From the NCBI GenBank assembly GCA_023213395.1, contig CM041465.1, forward strand, positions 80,917,741 through 80,981,740: 64,000 nucleotides of DNA. Direction: 5' to 3'. Below the pieces are notes generated by a model. That model did no database searches, was not told where the DNA came from, and worked only from the letters and a program-made list of their open reading frames with translations. The stretch is from Cycas panzhihuaensis. Taxonomy: Eukaryota > Cycadophyta. Each line of letters starts with the position of its first letter. Within the stretch, counting starts at the first letter, position 1. Below, piece after piece: positions 44,351-55,749 of this stretch. The translations under genes and the position numbers were made by a program.

Positions 44351-46959
44351 TGTTTCCCGTCTACCGGGAATGGATTTGAGACAAGTCCACTTAGGTAAGC
44401 TCAGGTATATATTTCTCACTCCCACCCTCACTTTCGCTTGGTTGAGGTTGCTTAGTGTATTGTTTAACGCATGCTTGCCTATCATTTATGTGATCACATT
44501 GCTTTCTTGCCTGATCATGTTGCTTGTGCCTGTTGTTCACCATTCAGCCTATGACGACCCACCATGGGGGCACTCCTCAGAGAGTCATACACCCCATATG
44601 GCACTTAGCTGCCCCCAACACCTCCATAGCTCCCCAAACATCATTATCAGTCATGTTCCATTCATGATAATAATCCTGTCTCTACTTTAAATCCCTTTCT
44701 AAGTGTGATAGGACCCCCTATTGAGACTCGTTTCTTTCTTTTGGCCACCTGTCAGCCACTTGGGTAGAAGTTCCTAGCCTGCCCAGCCTCAGCATACCCC
44801 ATTGTTTGATCCTAGGCCCTATTTCTACCTTAATTTTGAGTTTCGGTCCTGCACCACTACAAACTTCGCGGTAACCGCAAAGTTTATCGCGGTACCACAA
44901 TCTTTGCCACGGTGTGATTGTTTAACTTCATTATTTTAAACAACCGCGGTAATTCTCACTCTTTTCACAGAACTGCCACGTGGCATCCTCGCATACTCAT
45001 CCCCTCCGTAACCCTAAATGCTCATTTAGGGTTAGGGAGAATATAAAACCCAAAAAGAAAGCCATTTGTCTCTCTTCTTCATTCATTTTTTTGGCTCTAC
45101 TCTAGCTCTCTCTCTAGAACTTTCACAGGATCTGCTCTTTGGCTTTGGTTCTCCTTCCACAGGATACCTGCTGCATCTCAGGCCTTGCTCCAGCAACTCA
45201 GGCTCCCCTTTTTTCCAGATCTACATCGTGGAGGAAGAATACTTACAGCATCTCAACAACCAAGCTCCAAGATCCTAGATTTGTATCCACGTTTGCCTCC
45301 TCTTTAGTCCAGGCCTGAAAAGCCTGTCTAGCATAGGCTTTTCCTCCTGATTTCTGATAGAATCAAGCTCCTTCTTTCTGCTGCAAGGTACCCCTTTAAT
45401 GGTCCATTAAGTTTCATGTTTTCTCCTTTCTTTTATGAGCATTATTGAGTTATTCATAGCTCCTGTCTTTGCATTCCATATGAGCTTGCTTATTGCTCCT
45501 CATTTAAAGTGCTTCCCCTCTCTTTTCCTATAAACTCACTCCAAGGTGGCTGTGCAAGAGGGCTATATAAGGATGGGTGAAGGGAGAAAGGCAGGATCAG
45601 TCCCCTTGTTGGCCTTCTCCCCAAGGGTTCAACCCTTCCCCTCCTTCCTCTTTCACTTCATGCCTCCCTTGGAGTTGGGCCAGGGATATTAAGAGCTTGT
45701 TTCTAGTTCTGAAACAACATTAGCAGCCCCTTGCTATGCTGGTTTCAGACCTGCACTTCCAGGTTTTAGGCATCACATAAGCCCCTAAACCTGTCCCAGT
45801 TGGTTTGTGACCCTTAACTTATTACAACCTGATGATTTGCTGTCCATAGCACTTCGTCTCTTGGGTTTATTTGTACATCTTTCTGCTGGTTTATTTCCTC
45901 CTTGTTTGATGTCCCATACAGCCATTACACTATGTTTTTCCCCTCTTTGAGGCTATGTGGAGGTACTTGTGGGTGAGTTAGCCATTCCAAGGCTAACTTC
46001 TTCATCTTGGTCATTGTTTAGTGTTGCTTTGGTTTGAGTCTTGCTTGGAGTTTTTGGAGTAGAATGTTATATTTCTTTAACTTAATTTATTACTAGTTTC
46101 TTGTATTCATATAGATATACTAGGTATATTTGGCAGCCCCCTCTTCTGGGAGGGAGAAACTCTTATTTTGTGCTTGATAGGTTTGTAGTAACAGAAATAC
46201 AAAGGAGGCAAACTTCTTGATAGGTTGGTTTCTAGTTAGCAGTATTTTTGTTTTCTTTCATTACTCTTTGTATTGCTTTGCTTTCACATGATTGGGGAAG
46301 GTAAGGTAGCCCCTCGTCTGCTCACAACAACCATCGTCGGCTAGCCTCTCACCTGCATGGCAAGTTCAAGTGGGTGAGCATGTAAAGAGCAGAAGATCGC
46401 AACATCCTAACCACGCTACTTTTTCTAGGTATTCCTTGTCTCCTTTTTTGTCCTTTTCTGTAGTGTTTCTTTTATGCATATGTCGCATGCTGAAAATACA
46501 TAGGAAATGAAAAAGGGAAAAGAACTCATCCTTGCATTTGCGCATCCTTTTTATAGTTGTTTATATCGCATATAGATAGGTTTTGGGTGTGAGTCACTCA
46601 TTCCTCACCCCTCATCTAGCCCATACGTAGGACACCATATTTCATACATTCTCTCATACATTGCCTTCTCCCTCTCATGAGAAGGCGTGACTCCTTAGAG
46701 TCCCTCTTCCTCTTCCTGACCATCCAAGGGGTAGGAGGGCCTCTTCTTTCGGGACGACCCAAGGCCTCGCCTTGTGTCCTTTTCTGAAGATTACCCTAAG
46801 GCAATTGGGCACCATCCGTGGGTCCTGAATCTGCACTCTGGTACACGGATGCCCTACGAGATATTCCTTCTTGCTGATAAGGTCCTATTTATAGCCAACC
46901 ACACCATAGTTCGTTACACCCTTCTAAGCATAGATGACTATCTCGTAGACGCAATTCCA
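44351..46959 (+). repeat. 3' LTR of G2
   Basis: 2609 bp, pairs with 33371-35978. Has TATAAAA at 45042 and, just upstream at 45011-45032, a perfect inverted repeat with telobox sequence (ACCCTAAATG / CATTTAGGGT). Confidence 0.94.
45011..45032. promoter_or_regulatory. Telobox inverted repeat upstream of the LTR TATA box
   Basis: Arms ACCCTAAATG and CATTTAGGGT separated by CT, 10 bp before TATAAAA. AACCCTAAA is a known plant promoter element. The 5' LTR copy (34031-34052) is mutated. Confidence 0.5.
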
Positions 46960-46964
46960 AAACC

Positions 46965-48188
46965 CACACCTCCTTTATGGTATGGCATTCTGCCAAATAA
47001 GGTATCTCAACCTTGGCAAGTGTGTGAATAAGTACAAGATGACAGAAAATAGCATACGTGATGTGTTCCTTTTAGGAAGAGTGAAAAGATTATCGAATTA
47101 CATCAAACATACATTTAACTGAAAATAGAATGCTTGCTTGGAGTGCTTGCTTGAAGTGTCTTTAGAGTCCTTGCTTTGAGTGATTTTAGAGTTCTGAAAT
47201 GCAATGCTAATAAGTGAGTGATGACACCAGATATTGCTCTGATCTAGGTGTTTTTTTCTTACTTTTACAATGGGGTTTTAAGCCTTATAAAAAGAAGGAA
47301 GAAAATTTCTTCATTTTTTTTTTTGTTAATACAAAAGAAAGTAGTCTTCACTAAATCAACAATAACGTTCTCCCACGATGTCAAAATGGAGTGCCAATTT
47401 TTGTAATGAAAACTAGACTCAGAGCTTCATCTTTAGGAAGTGGAATCAGGTTCAAATGAGTTCTGGAAAGTTTTTGGTAGCCCTTCAAAGTTAGGAAATT
47501 ATATTTTTCTAGAATTCTTACTAAAAATAACTGTTCTTCACTAAAATATCAATAACTTCCTCATATGACATCCAAATTAGGTGCCAATTTTTCTGATAGA
47601 AAGTAGACTCATAGCCTCATCTTTGAAAATTATAATCACTTCAATTGGAGCTCTATAGAATATTTTGAAGACCTATGAATTTTAGCAATCAAATTGTATT
47701 TCTACAGAAATTTCAACTTCCTAATATCTCATTAACACATGATACCATATGAAATTTCTATCATTTTTTTATCACCAGGATCCCAATATAGGCAAGGTGA
47801 GAGCATACAATGATAGAAATTTTAAATGACTCAAAATTATTTTAAAAAAATGTGTAAAACCTCCCCTTACAATCATTCTTCTAAATGCTGGAAGAATTTG
47901 GGTAGCATTTCCCCTTATTAAATGGACAAAAAAAAGAAAAGGAAAAAAAGAATGAGATAGCATGAATGGCCAGCAAAGGATTGAAATCCTTGGGCCTTAC
48001 AACTCCTTGTGTTATGCTTCCAAACCTGCAAAAGAGAAAGGAAAAGTAAACAATACAAAATATGATATCATAATAACTTGAAAATATTTCTAAATTCACT
48101 TTCACACTCTCCTTCACCACATGGATTGTGGGGGAGAAGGAAGTGATGGTTCCATTGCAAGTGTAAGTGAGGAATATGAAGGAAGTAA
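46965..48188 (-). other. Leader of B, right of G2
   Basis: Non-coding, resumes the leader interrupted at 33370. Contains GCTTGCTTGGAGTG / TTTAGAGT short repeats at about 47130-47190 and two similar paragraphs (47360-47540 and 47541-47700) sharing GTGCCAATTTTT.T.AT.GAAA.TAGACTC, which look like an old duplication. Confidence 0.65.
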
Positions 48189-48200
48189 GCTTTGTTACCA
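48189..48200 (-). other. Primer binding site of B
   Basis: TGGTAACAAAGC on the minus strand, two mismatches from the initiator-Met type, 2 bp from the LTR. Confidence 0.7.
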
Positions 48201-48202
48201 CA

Positions 48203-48500
48203 TGAAAAGAGTGGATTTATCCTTCATCTCCATGCACTAAACACAAAGGCAAACATGGGAGCAAGAGACACTTGAGAGAAAGAAAGTAGCTCTCACAAAA
48301 TGGGGAGGTAAGAATGAATCTCCTCCATTGAGCTTTTACTTTTATATTGAGAGAGGGAGCATTAGAGTTAGGTGAAATGAAATTACACATAATGCACATG
48401 AAAGTGAATTTCACTTAATTGATCTAATTTAAAGTTCACTTAATACCCTTTTTCGAAATAATCAACTAATGCAATGACCTTGTGTCATTAACCCTTTTCA
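48203..48500 (-). repeat. 5' LTR of B
   Basis: 298 bp, pairs with 27288-27585. The target duplication CTTTA follows. Confidence 0.96.
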
Positions 48501-48505
48501 CTTTA

Positions 48506-48650
48506 AATATTTCTACCTCGCCATCAACTCAAAGTTTCATTTGTAGACCCACTTATTAACTAAGTTTTTTGCTAGAGGTATTAAAACTAATTCCTAAGTT
48601 CTATTCTTTATTATAGAACTACAATCCTCCTCCATTATAACCTATCATTG
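48506..48650 (-). pseudogene. C reverse transcriptase, N-terminal part
   Basis: The minus strand reads PLAKNLVNKWVYK*NFELMA then KYLK, the copia start motif (KWV.K.K...G...KYKARLVA). It continues at 27282 with ARLVNQGFK once B and one CTTTA are removed. Confidence 0.85.
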
Positions 48651-48849
48651 AGGATTCTTCTTAGCACCAACAATAGAGTTTGACTCATGGTGGTAGATGA
48701 TGTTAACTATAAGAGGATGACTAACATACCATATTCTAGTTATTTGAGCATTTGATGGACCTACTTTCACTCCATATGCTTCAATGGTCATCCTTACCCA
48801 TAATAGCCTTAAGGGTCTTGATGTCGCTACCACCTCCTCTTATGATTGT

Positions 48850-50200
48850 TATTCCTTAACATCAGTATTCATTTGACTAGACTTATTATGATCCTCACAC
48901 TTAGCATCTGACCATGAATGATTTGGTAGTAATAATAGATTTGAAACTTTTTTAGATGAGATACTTGTAGTATGATATTTTATTGACTCATTGAATTGAG
49001 CATCATAACTAGCCTCAAGTTTTTTTAATTCTAGATCCCATAGTTATAATCCCTTTTTCTAATCATAGTAACCTATAAAGACATATTTTTAACAATTGCA
49101 ATCCATTTTCTTATATTTGTAATTAAGGATGTGTGTATATGCAATGCACCTAAATACTTTAAAATAATCAATGGAAGGCTTTTGAATAATCCATTTCTTT
49201 TATGGTATTATACCAGTAATTACTTTAGTTAAGACTTGATTCAACACATAAAAATTAATTCCTACAAATTTGGCCCAATAATTTTATGGCAAATTTTGTG
49301 CATGCACTATACACCTTACCATCTCCATCATGCTATGATTCCTTTTTTCTCTAATACCAATTTATTATAAGGCATATGAGATTATAAATTCTTGTTTGGC
49401 ACTATGTCTAAGACATAACTAATTAAAAGCAAGATTGTCATATTCCTTTTTGTCATCACTCCTTAAAATTTTTATATTTTTATTACATTTATTCTTGACT
49501 ATAGTTTTCCATTCCTAGAATTGATCAAACATTTCTTACTCTTTAAAAAATAAACGTAGGTTTTCCTAGTACAATCATTCACAAATACTAAGGTATATTA
49601 AGATCTATATAAGGAAGAAATAAGGATTAGACCCATCAAATTTGAGTGCACAAGCTACAACAACTCCTCATCTCTCTATGTTTTATCCCAAGCAAAATGA
49701 TATATATGATGCTTTCCATACACATAACCTTAATATATGCCACATAAGCATGAGATTTATGGAAACCCTTCTACCGTCTTTAGCTTGTTAATCAATAATA
49801 TATTACCATAATTAAGATGCTTTAGCCTCTCATGCCATAATCAAATATAATCATCTACACTGGTAATACAGGCATACAATTGATTTAGATTTTAAGAATT
49901 TCCAAACACTTAAAAATTATTCTTCACTCTTTTAGTTGCAATGGTAGTAAATCACTTTTGTGGATCCTTAATCAAGTACTTATCTTTATTAAGCTCAATC
50001 TTCAAACCTTTTTTATAGATTTCTTAGGTTAATAGAAGATTTCTTTCATCTTTGATGTAAATTACACTTAGTAAAAGACCCTTCCATAAGATTTATTATT
50101 TAAATACCCTTAACAAGTATATCATATATATTACTAAATATAATTTGAAAATCATAGGGATCAACATTCTATGATGTAAAGTTCTCTTTGGAGAAAGTTA
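48850..50200 (-). pseudogene. C integrase region
   Basis: On the minus strand LVHSNLMG (about 49640-49660) and LVFVNDCTRKTYV (about 49560-49590) match the copia integrase core (LVHSDLMGP ... FVDDYTRKTWVY). YNNGIREKRNHSMMEMVRC near 49330-49380 matches QQNGV.ERKNRTI.EMAR, the block with the catalytic Glu. Many stops and frameshifts. Confidence 0.78.
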
Positions 50201-50289
50201 TATGTTGATGCACTTCAAAATCAAGAAGGCACCTATCCTTTGATAATGAGGATCTTATCTTTGCATAATGGACTTTAATATCATTTTCC

Positions 50290-51090
50290 TTCACCTTACA
50301 TGTCTTCTACTTCTTTTTGTAATAATTTACCTCCTTGTGGACAAACTTCTTATAGTAGTTATAGGTTACATTAAACCTCTTCTTTTTCTTTAGCTCCTAG
50401 TTTTCTAAAGTATTGGACTCCCATAGATCTTTATACCTAGATTACTTGTCAGTCTTTGTGTTTTCATTGATAAGTTACGATTAGATTTAGAACTTCAAAG
50501 TAAACCACAGTGCTTTAACTTAGCATCCTCATCAAGAATTAGGGCTTTTAACTCATCAAATTTCATCTCCTCCATAGTAGAATCTTTTACATAATTTGAA
50601 ATGTAGTGAATGTAGTTAGTAACCTCCATATGATAATAGTAAATAATAACTCCTTATCAATAAATCCTAATTTAATATCTTTGGGTTTGTTTCTCAAATG
50701 TCACCTTGTTAAGGTAATCACTAGTATTATTCTCATCTTCAACGGTAGAATTCAACAACTCCATCAACAAAGTATTCTGATAATTTAATTTTATTGACTT
50801 AAAGGTCTCATACATCTTTGTTGAAGTTTTATTTAGAATTTTAAGGTTATAAATCAATGTTCTCTAATCTATGGTGAGAGATAAAGTCAATAAGCCAATT
50901 GCTATGAACTTCTCTTCCATTTGTATTCTCTTCTTCTTATTAAGAGGAATAACAATAGTTAAATCCTTAATATCCATCCATAATTAATTCATCATCAAAT
51001 ATAACTCCATATTGGTCTTCCATTCATTAAAGTTGTTATCAATAAAAATCATAATTAGTAGTTTCTCCATGGAAAAATTTAAAGATAATA
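50290..51090 (-). pseudogene. C gag remnant with a tyrosine-substituted zinc knuckle
   Basis: Minus strand, highly decayed. Near 50300-50360 the CCHC knuckle reads YNYYKKFVHKEVNYY: spacing C-x2-C-x4-H-x4-C is kept but all three Cys positions are Tyr (TGT to TAT). Upstream, about 50480-51080, is the Lys/Glu-rich gag body including a MEKL-like start near 51070. Confidence 0.6.
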
Positions 51091-52554
51091 TGAGAATGAT
51101 TTTTTAAATAAATACCTCCATAGACTAAATACCTTAAAGAAAGTACCTCAATATTGATAAATATGGCTCATACACTTGTTAAACAGGTCCCCCATAGTTT
51201 GATTTATGTCCATGACCTCTTTTTGAAACCCAACATGCCTAATGTGTCTTCAAACAATTTCAAAAGATAACAAATGGATCCAAATTAGCTTAAAACTAAT
51301 AAAATCATCTCTTCACAAGCTCATTCCATTATAAATTATCTTCTACATGATACCTAATAAGTATATATTACTACTTCAATAATAAATAGAGGCTATATAG
51401 TAATGATATGGGTTATGCATCTTTCGATAACCCAAAATAATATCCAAAATGATAAAGAATTATTTGTTTTTGCTTTAATTAGCTAAAAGCATTTATGTGT
51501 CTCACTTCAATGGATAACACACTTAATTGCAAGGTAGTAATAACCATTAAATAGTGTTTATGCAATACCATATGTACCCAACATCTTTTGAAGGCCAAAA
51601 AAATGATATTTATTCACTTATTTCTTCTTTGTATGGTAGTAAAATCACATGAAAATGATTTTACTAGATGAATAATGGTCTTTCATCATGATTGCAATAA
51701 AAAAATAAATAGAACTATTGAGAAAAATTAATTCTTTAAAGGGATATCACCTTTCATATGATCTTTATGGCTAAAAATTAATATTATTTAACTTTGTTAA
51801 GTTGCTAAACATTTAAGTATTAATTATGCACTAATGCTTTAACTTTAGGGCACTTTAAAATAATTAAAAGTCAAATAAATTTAATTTATAACAACTATTA
51901 TACCTCATAGAGCATCGTTTCCCTTTATACTTAGTTGTGCAACCTTAAATAAGAAAGTGGAGAACCAAAACTCCAAAATGACTAAGCAAATAGATTATTT
52001 ATAGGACCATACATGTTTCCAAAGTCCTCAACATTGTTATTATAGAGCTAGATAGTAAAAAATGATGGAAATAATGAAGAAACATATTCTATCTTGCTAA
52101 AAATGCTTCAAACCTTCATGGGATGCTCTCTAAAATGATCCCAAATTAATTTAGGTTTCTCCATAGCTCAAATCTATATGCCAAACAACTTTTGGTTTCT
52201 TAAATTACACTTCCAAAGGTTTCCAATAAGTAAAAATAACCTCCAACTAATGAAGAATATAATAATCTTTACCACTTTATTAGTAGATCAATTCCAAACT
52301 CCTTTTGAGGTTATCAATCAACCAAACACTATTGTATTCAATCTAAGCATAAACACTCACATATATATGAAGATTTGGTGATGAAAAACCATAAGAATAG
52401 ATAGAAAACAAGCTCCACATGGCTTATTTTTATTCTCCAATTTGTTAGAAAAGAGTCAAAGTTAATTTTCCTAACTCTGGGCATATTACTACCCTTATCA
52501 ATGACCTAATCTAGTTTTAAATTACTACATAACATTATGTATGATCTTGGATAA
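51091..52554 (-). other. Leader of C: no gene recognised
   Basis: AT-rich, non-coding. The words CAAATT or CCAAA..TA recur, as in the other copia leaders. Confidence 0.5.
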
Positions 52555-52565
52555 CTTTGATACCA
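52555..52565 (-). other. Primer binding site of C
   Basis: TGGTATCAAAG on the minus strand, adjacent to an LTR-type TGTGAGAATTTG start. Confidence 0.65.
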
Positions 52566-52900
52566 TGTGAGAATTTGTACATACTCAAACTTGTCCTTAT
52601 GCTATATGAATTCCTATTAGATCTTTGTATATTTTGCATAATAATCATCACATCATATAAGATAATAAATACAAAGAAGATACATGTTTATATAGGAAAC
52701 GCTTCTAAAAACTAATCCACATATGAAATATTGGAGATTAATTAGAAATGTCAATAGTTATATTATAGATCACTAAGTGATTAGAACCTAAATTATTTGA
52801 TTATATTTAACTCTATTAATGATCCATTTAACATTACTTCTAAGGGTATGTTTAGCCAAGACCTATGACTCTTTGAATAGGCTTGAGGCTCTTCTAAAAG
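52566..52900 (-). repeat. 5' LTR of C (right end uncertain)
   Basis: Begins TGTGAGAATTTG immediately after the PBS. There is no second copy in the window to fix its end. Confidence 0.5.
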
Positions 52901-52974
52901 GGTGTGTCTCCTAAATGACACCTCTTCATTCCTTAACTCCACCCATAACCATATGAAGTATTAATAGATACTAC

Positions 52975-53800
52975 TACATATTAACCTTTAGAGGAGGGAC
53001 TAGGGAATCTTGTAATGGAGTTATTATGAAGGAAGGGTGGATGAAATGCAAGGGGGTTATTATGGGTGGGATGTAAAGTGGGATTGATGGGAAGTTCTCT
53101 AAATATTTTGTAAGCATGGAAAATAAATATATAAGGGGTAGGCATTAGGGTATAGGTTTGAATAGGGGATAAGAGTAGTATCAAGTATAAATATGATTAG
53201 AAAATGACATATGGATAAAGGCCATATGGGAGAAATAGAGTGTGAGGGATAGTTAGCATGATGGAAGTTTTATGTGAACATTAATCAAGGAAAGATATAT
53301 GACAAGCAAAGGAGATGGAGGATAGTAATGGATTATATTAGGAGAATTTATAGGAGGTAGAATACAAGAGGGGTTGATTAGAAGCCTAGGGATATGAGAT
53401 AGGGGATGGATAGAAGATAAATAATAGAGATATATGGGAAATAAGAGTGATATAATAGGTAATGAAGGATCTATAAGATGGGATTTATGAGTAAGTTTAG
53501 GAAATGAGGGGTTTATAAGGGATAAATAATGGAGAAGCACTAAGTGTTCCTTATGATGAAGAGGCTTTGACAAGGGCATATATAAGAGATATATAGGGTG
53601 AAGTAAAGGGATAAGTAAAAAATATGATGGGGGAAAGGAATACTTCTTATAAGATGATATGGGAGGTGGAGAGAGAAAAAAATAAGGTTTTATAAAATGG
53701 ATGTGTACTCCTTGATCTAGGAGATAGGAAGGTTAGATTCTAAGGGATATCATGATAAGAGGGAGACTTCTTAGGGGTTGAATCCTAAAATGAGACTAAC
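52975..53800 (+). other. Purine-skewed block of unknown nature
   Basis: About 820 bp in which the plus strand is strongly A+G-rich, with GGG, GAGG, GATAAG and AGGGGAT words recurring. The minus strand gives Pro/Leu/Ser/Ile/His frames (52981-53184 and 53253-53579) that follow from the composition and show no domain. No LTR, PBS or inverted termini are seen. Confidence 0.6.
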
Positions 53801-54170
53801 ATTTCACCTACTAAGAATTTGCAGTTGAAGTTGCTAGGTTTTTAATTATATATTAGCTCTTATAGAACATATGGTTAAGGATTTTCTAAAGCTATATAAT
53901 GTGGACTTTCAAGAAGAGTAATAAAATTACTAAAAGAAATGGATAAGTGTAATAAAATATCAGGAGTCATAATAAGTTCTTGCTAGATTTTTACAATTAG
54001 TCAATCTCTTCCTCTGGCTCCTTGTTTTCTTCTTCAGGCTACTCATACACTTGTGTTAGTTTTACTTCTTTTGCTTGGGCTTGTTTGATAAGATTTACTA
54101 TTTTCTTGATTTATCCTCTTAATTCCTCTTTCATTCCTCAAATCTATTTTTCTATTCCTCTACTTATTTT
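53801..54170. other. No feature recognised
   Basis: Mixed AT-rich sequence up to the LTR of E. Confidence 0.5.
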
Positions 54171-54497
54171 TGTTAGTATGGTAGTTAATGCTAAGCTACT
54201 TATGTTAATATTAAATATGGTTTAGTTATTGTTTAATAAAAATATATGAGTTTATAAAGGGACATAACCTTTAAGGGTTGACACCACTTAGGGATTATAT
54301 ATATCCTAGAGTCCATTGTATATTTATTTAATCAAGACATAAATATGATTTAACAATATTTTTTGGTGGGTTTTCTACTTGAATGATTTTTCCCACGTAT
54401 ATTTGGTGTGTTGTATTTCGTGTACTCTTTATTATGCTTATTGTATATGATCAAGATCCTATAGCTTAAAACATATGCTTGCATATATATTTCTTCA
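54171..54497 (+). repeat. 5' LTR of E
   Basis: 327 bp, pairs with 59805-60129. TGGAATTAGTGT right after it is a mutated initiator-Met PBS. Confidence 0.85.
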
Positions 54498-55690
54498 TGG
54501 AATTAGTGTTGAATAGGATACCTAGCTAAGGCATAATTAAGTAGATATGATAAGATCAAAGGTTGACATGTAACATTAATAGAGCAATATTTTTTCCAAT
54601 TCTTAATCTTCTCTAATAATTAGAAGAGTGACATAGTAAATAAGGATGATTGTTGAGGACGTGAATTTCACTTATAAATAAGGTTGTGGCACTATTGAAG
54701 ATCAAAAATCAAAATTTGGCATATTTTAGACTAAGTTGGGCTTGTTTTAGAGCCATTTAGAGATGATTGGGTGTGTCATGCACTTCCTAAAGCTAGTTGG
54801 GCATAGTCTATAGGTGATCTAGTAGTGTTAGGTAGCGTTGGGCTTCATCTAATAGTGTTGGGAATTGATTGGGAGCCATTCAATATCATTGGGCATTAAA
54901 TTTATTATTTAACATAAAAAAATTACAATACATTACTTGTAGGAAAGATTGAATTTATGAATGGTGATTTTTTATCCATAAGAAAGGTGTTGGGCTTTCT
55001 TTAAAGTTGTAGAAGATAATTCTTATTAAATATTAAAGTTGATGATAAAGTTAGGAAACTTTTATCCTCTTTGGATTGCTTATTTCCTTTGTATAGAGCT
55101 CTAGATGAAAGCATATGGCTATAAAAGTTGTTTATTGATGTGAATACCAACCTGTTGGTGGATTTCCTGAGAGCACAAAGGTGGAGATTATCTTCTAGAA
55201 GACCGTGATTGACTTACATAGGTAGCATCTCTTCAAAGAAGGTTGACACACTTCATATGACATTTCTTGGAGGTGTCACTTGGGAGATGCAACTATATTA
55301 ATGTTATTAAGGTTTTCTAACTTTAAATAATCATAAATACCAAATTTTATAATTATTTTTAATCACATGTTGTTGTGGAAAAGTCGCATGACTTTTTAGA
55401 TAGTCACCAACCTTTGGAATATGCCTTTTTCATATTCCTATATTTATATTTATATTATTGCCTTTTTTACACCATTACATGACACATTTTATGTTGCACA
55501 TTAGATACTTAGTGATATTTCTTAAGATTGGAGCTTATTTATGGCATGTTTGTCATAGATTCAGACTTATATACCATGCCCATGGTTGGTACATTATAAT
55601 TCTTATGTTTGAAGCATTTTTTGGGATTTAAAGTGACTTTGGTGATCTTTAAAATGGTTGATAAATGTTCTTGAGACTTAGTGCCTTAAA
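54498..55690 (+). other. Leader of E: no gene recognised
   Basis: Non-coding. Includes the near-repeats TTGGGCTTGT, TTGGGCAT, TTGGGCTTC and GTTGGGAATTG at 54730-54900. Confidence 0.55.
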
Positions 55691-55749
55691 ATAAGAATCA
55701 ATAAGACTATACATAAAAAATTTGGTGAAACACCTCTTGTGTTAACTCA

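Larger units (their letters stand above)
33371..46959 (+). mobile_element. G2: 13.6-kb Tat-like gypsy element, non-autonomous, with antisense gene
   Basis: The LTRs are about 2.6 kb (33371-35978 and 44351-46959), starting TGTTTCC and ending ATTCCA, flanked by AAACC (33366-33370 and 46960-46964). By eye they differ at roughly 8-9% in the parts compared. The PBS region reads TGGCGACCA followed by GGGGATCC, the TGGCGAC type seen in Tat/Ogre-like elements. The interior has gag and protease in one frame, an antisense plant-mobile-domain pseudogene, and an additional RNase H, with no RT or integrase motif. Tat relatives normally carry PR, RT, RH, a second RNase H and INT, so the middle of pol is missing here. 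It is inserted in the leader of copia B. Confidence 0.94.
27288..48500 (-). mobile_element. B: Ty1/copia retrotransposon, complete structure, split by G2
   Basis: The LTRs are 298 bp (27288-27585 and 48203-48500) and differ at 10 positions by eye. They are flanked by CTTTA (27283-27287 and 48501-48505). Without G2 the element is about 7.6 kb. Minus-strand order is LTR, PBS, long leader (split by G2), gag, protease, integrase, RT, RNase H, 3' UTR with repeats, PPT, LTR. Coding regions carry stops and at least one frameshift. It is inserted in the RT gene of C. Its gag is close to the gag segment of A. Confidence 0.96.
26350..52900 (-). mobile_element. C: old minus-strand copia element, split by B, 3' end lost
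   Basis: Minus-strand copia gag, integrase and RT remnants lie at 50300-51080, 48850-50200, 48506-48640 and 26400-27282. A PBS (52555-52565) and LTR start lie at the right end. Removing copia B and one CTTTA duplication rejoins the RT reading sense. RNase H and the 3' LTR are absent: after the KRILRYLKG motif near 26470 the pol sense fades out and an unrelated LTR begins at about 26350. Confidence 0.75.

Noticed and set aside
53253-53579. 108-codon minus-strand frame rich in Pro, Leu, Ser, His
   Set aside because: It is the complement of a purine-skewed block. Composition alone explains the length, and there is no domain pattern.
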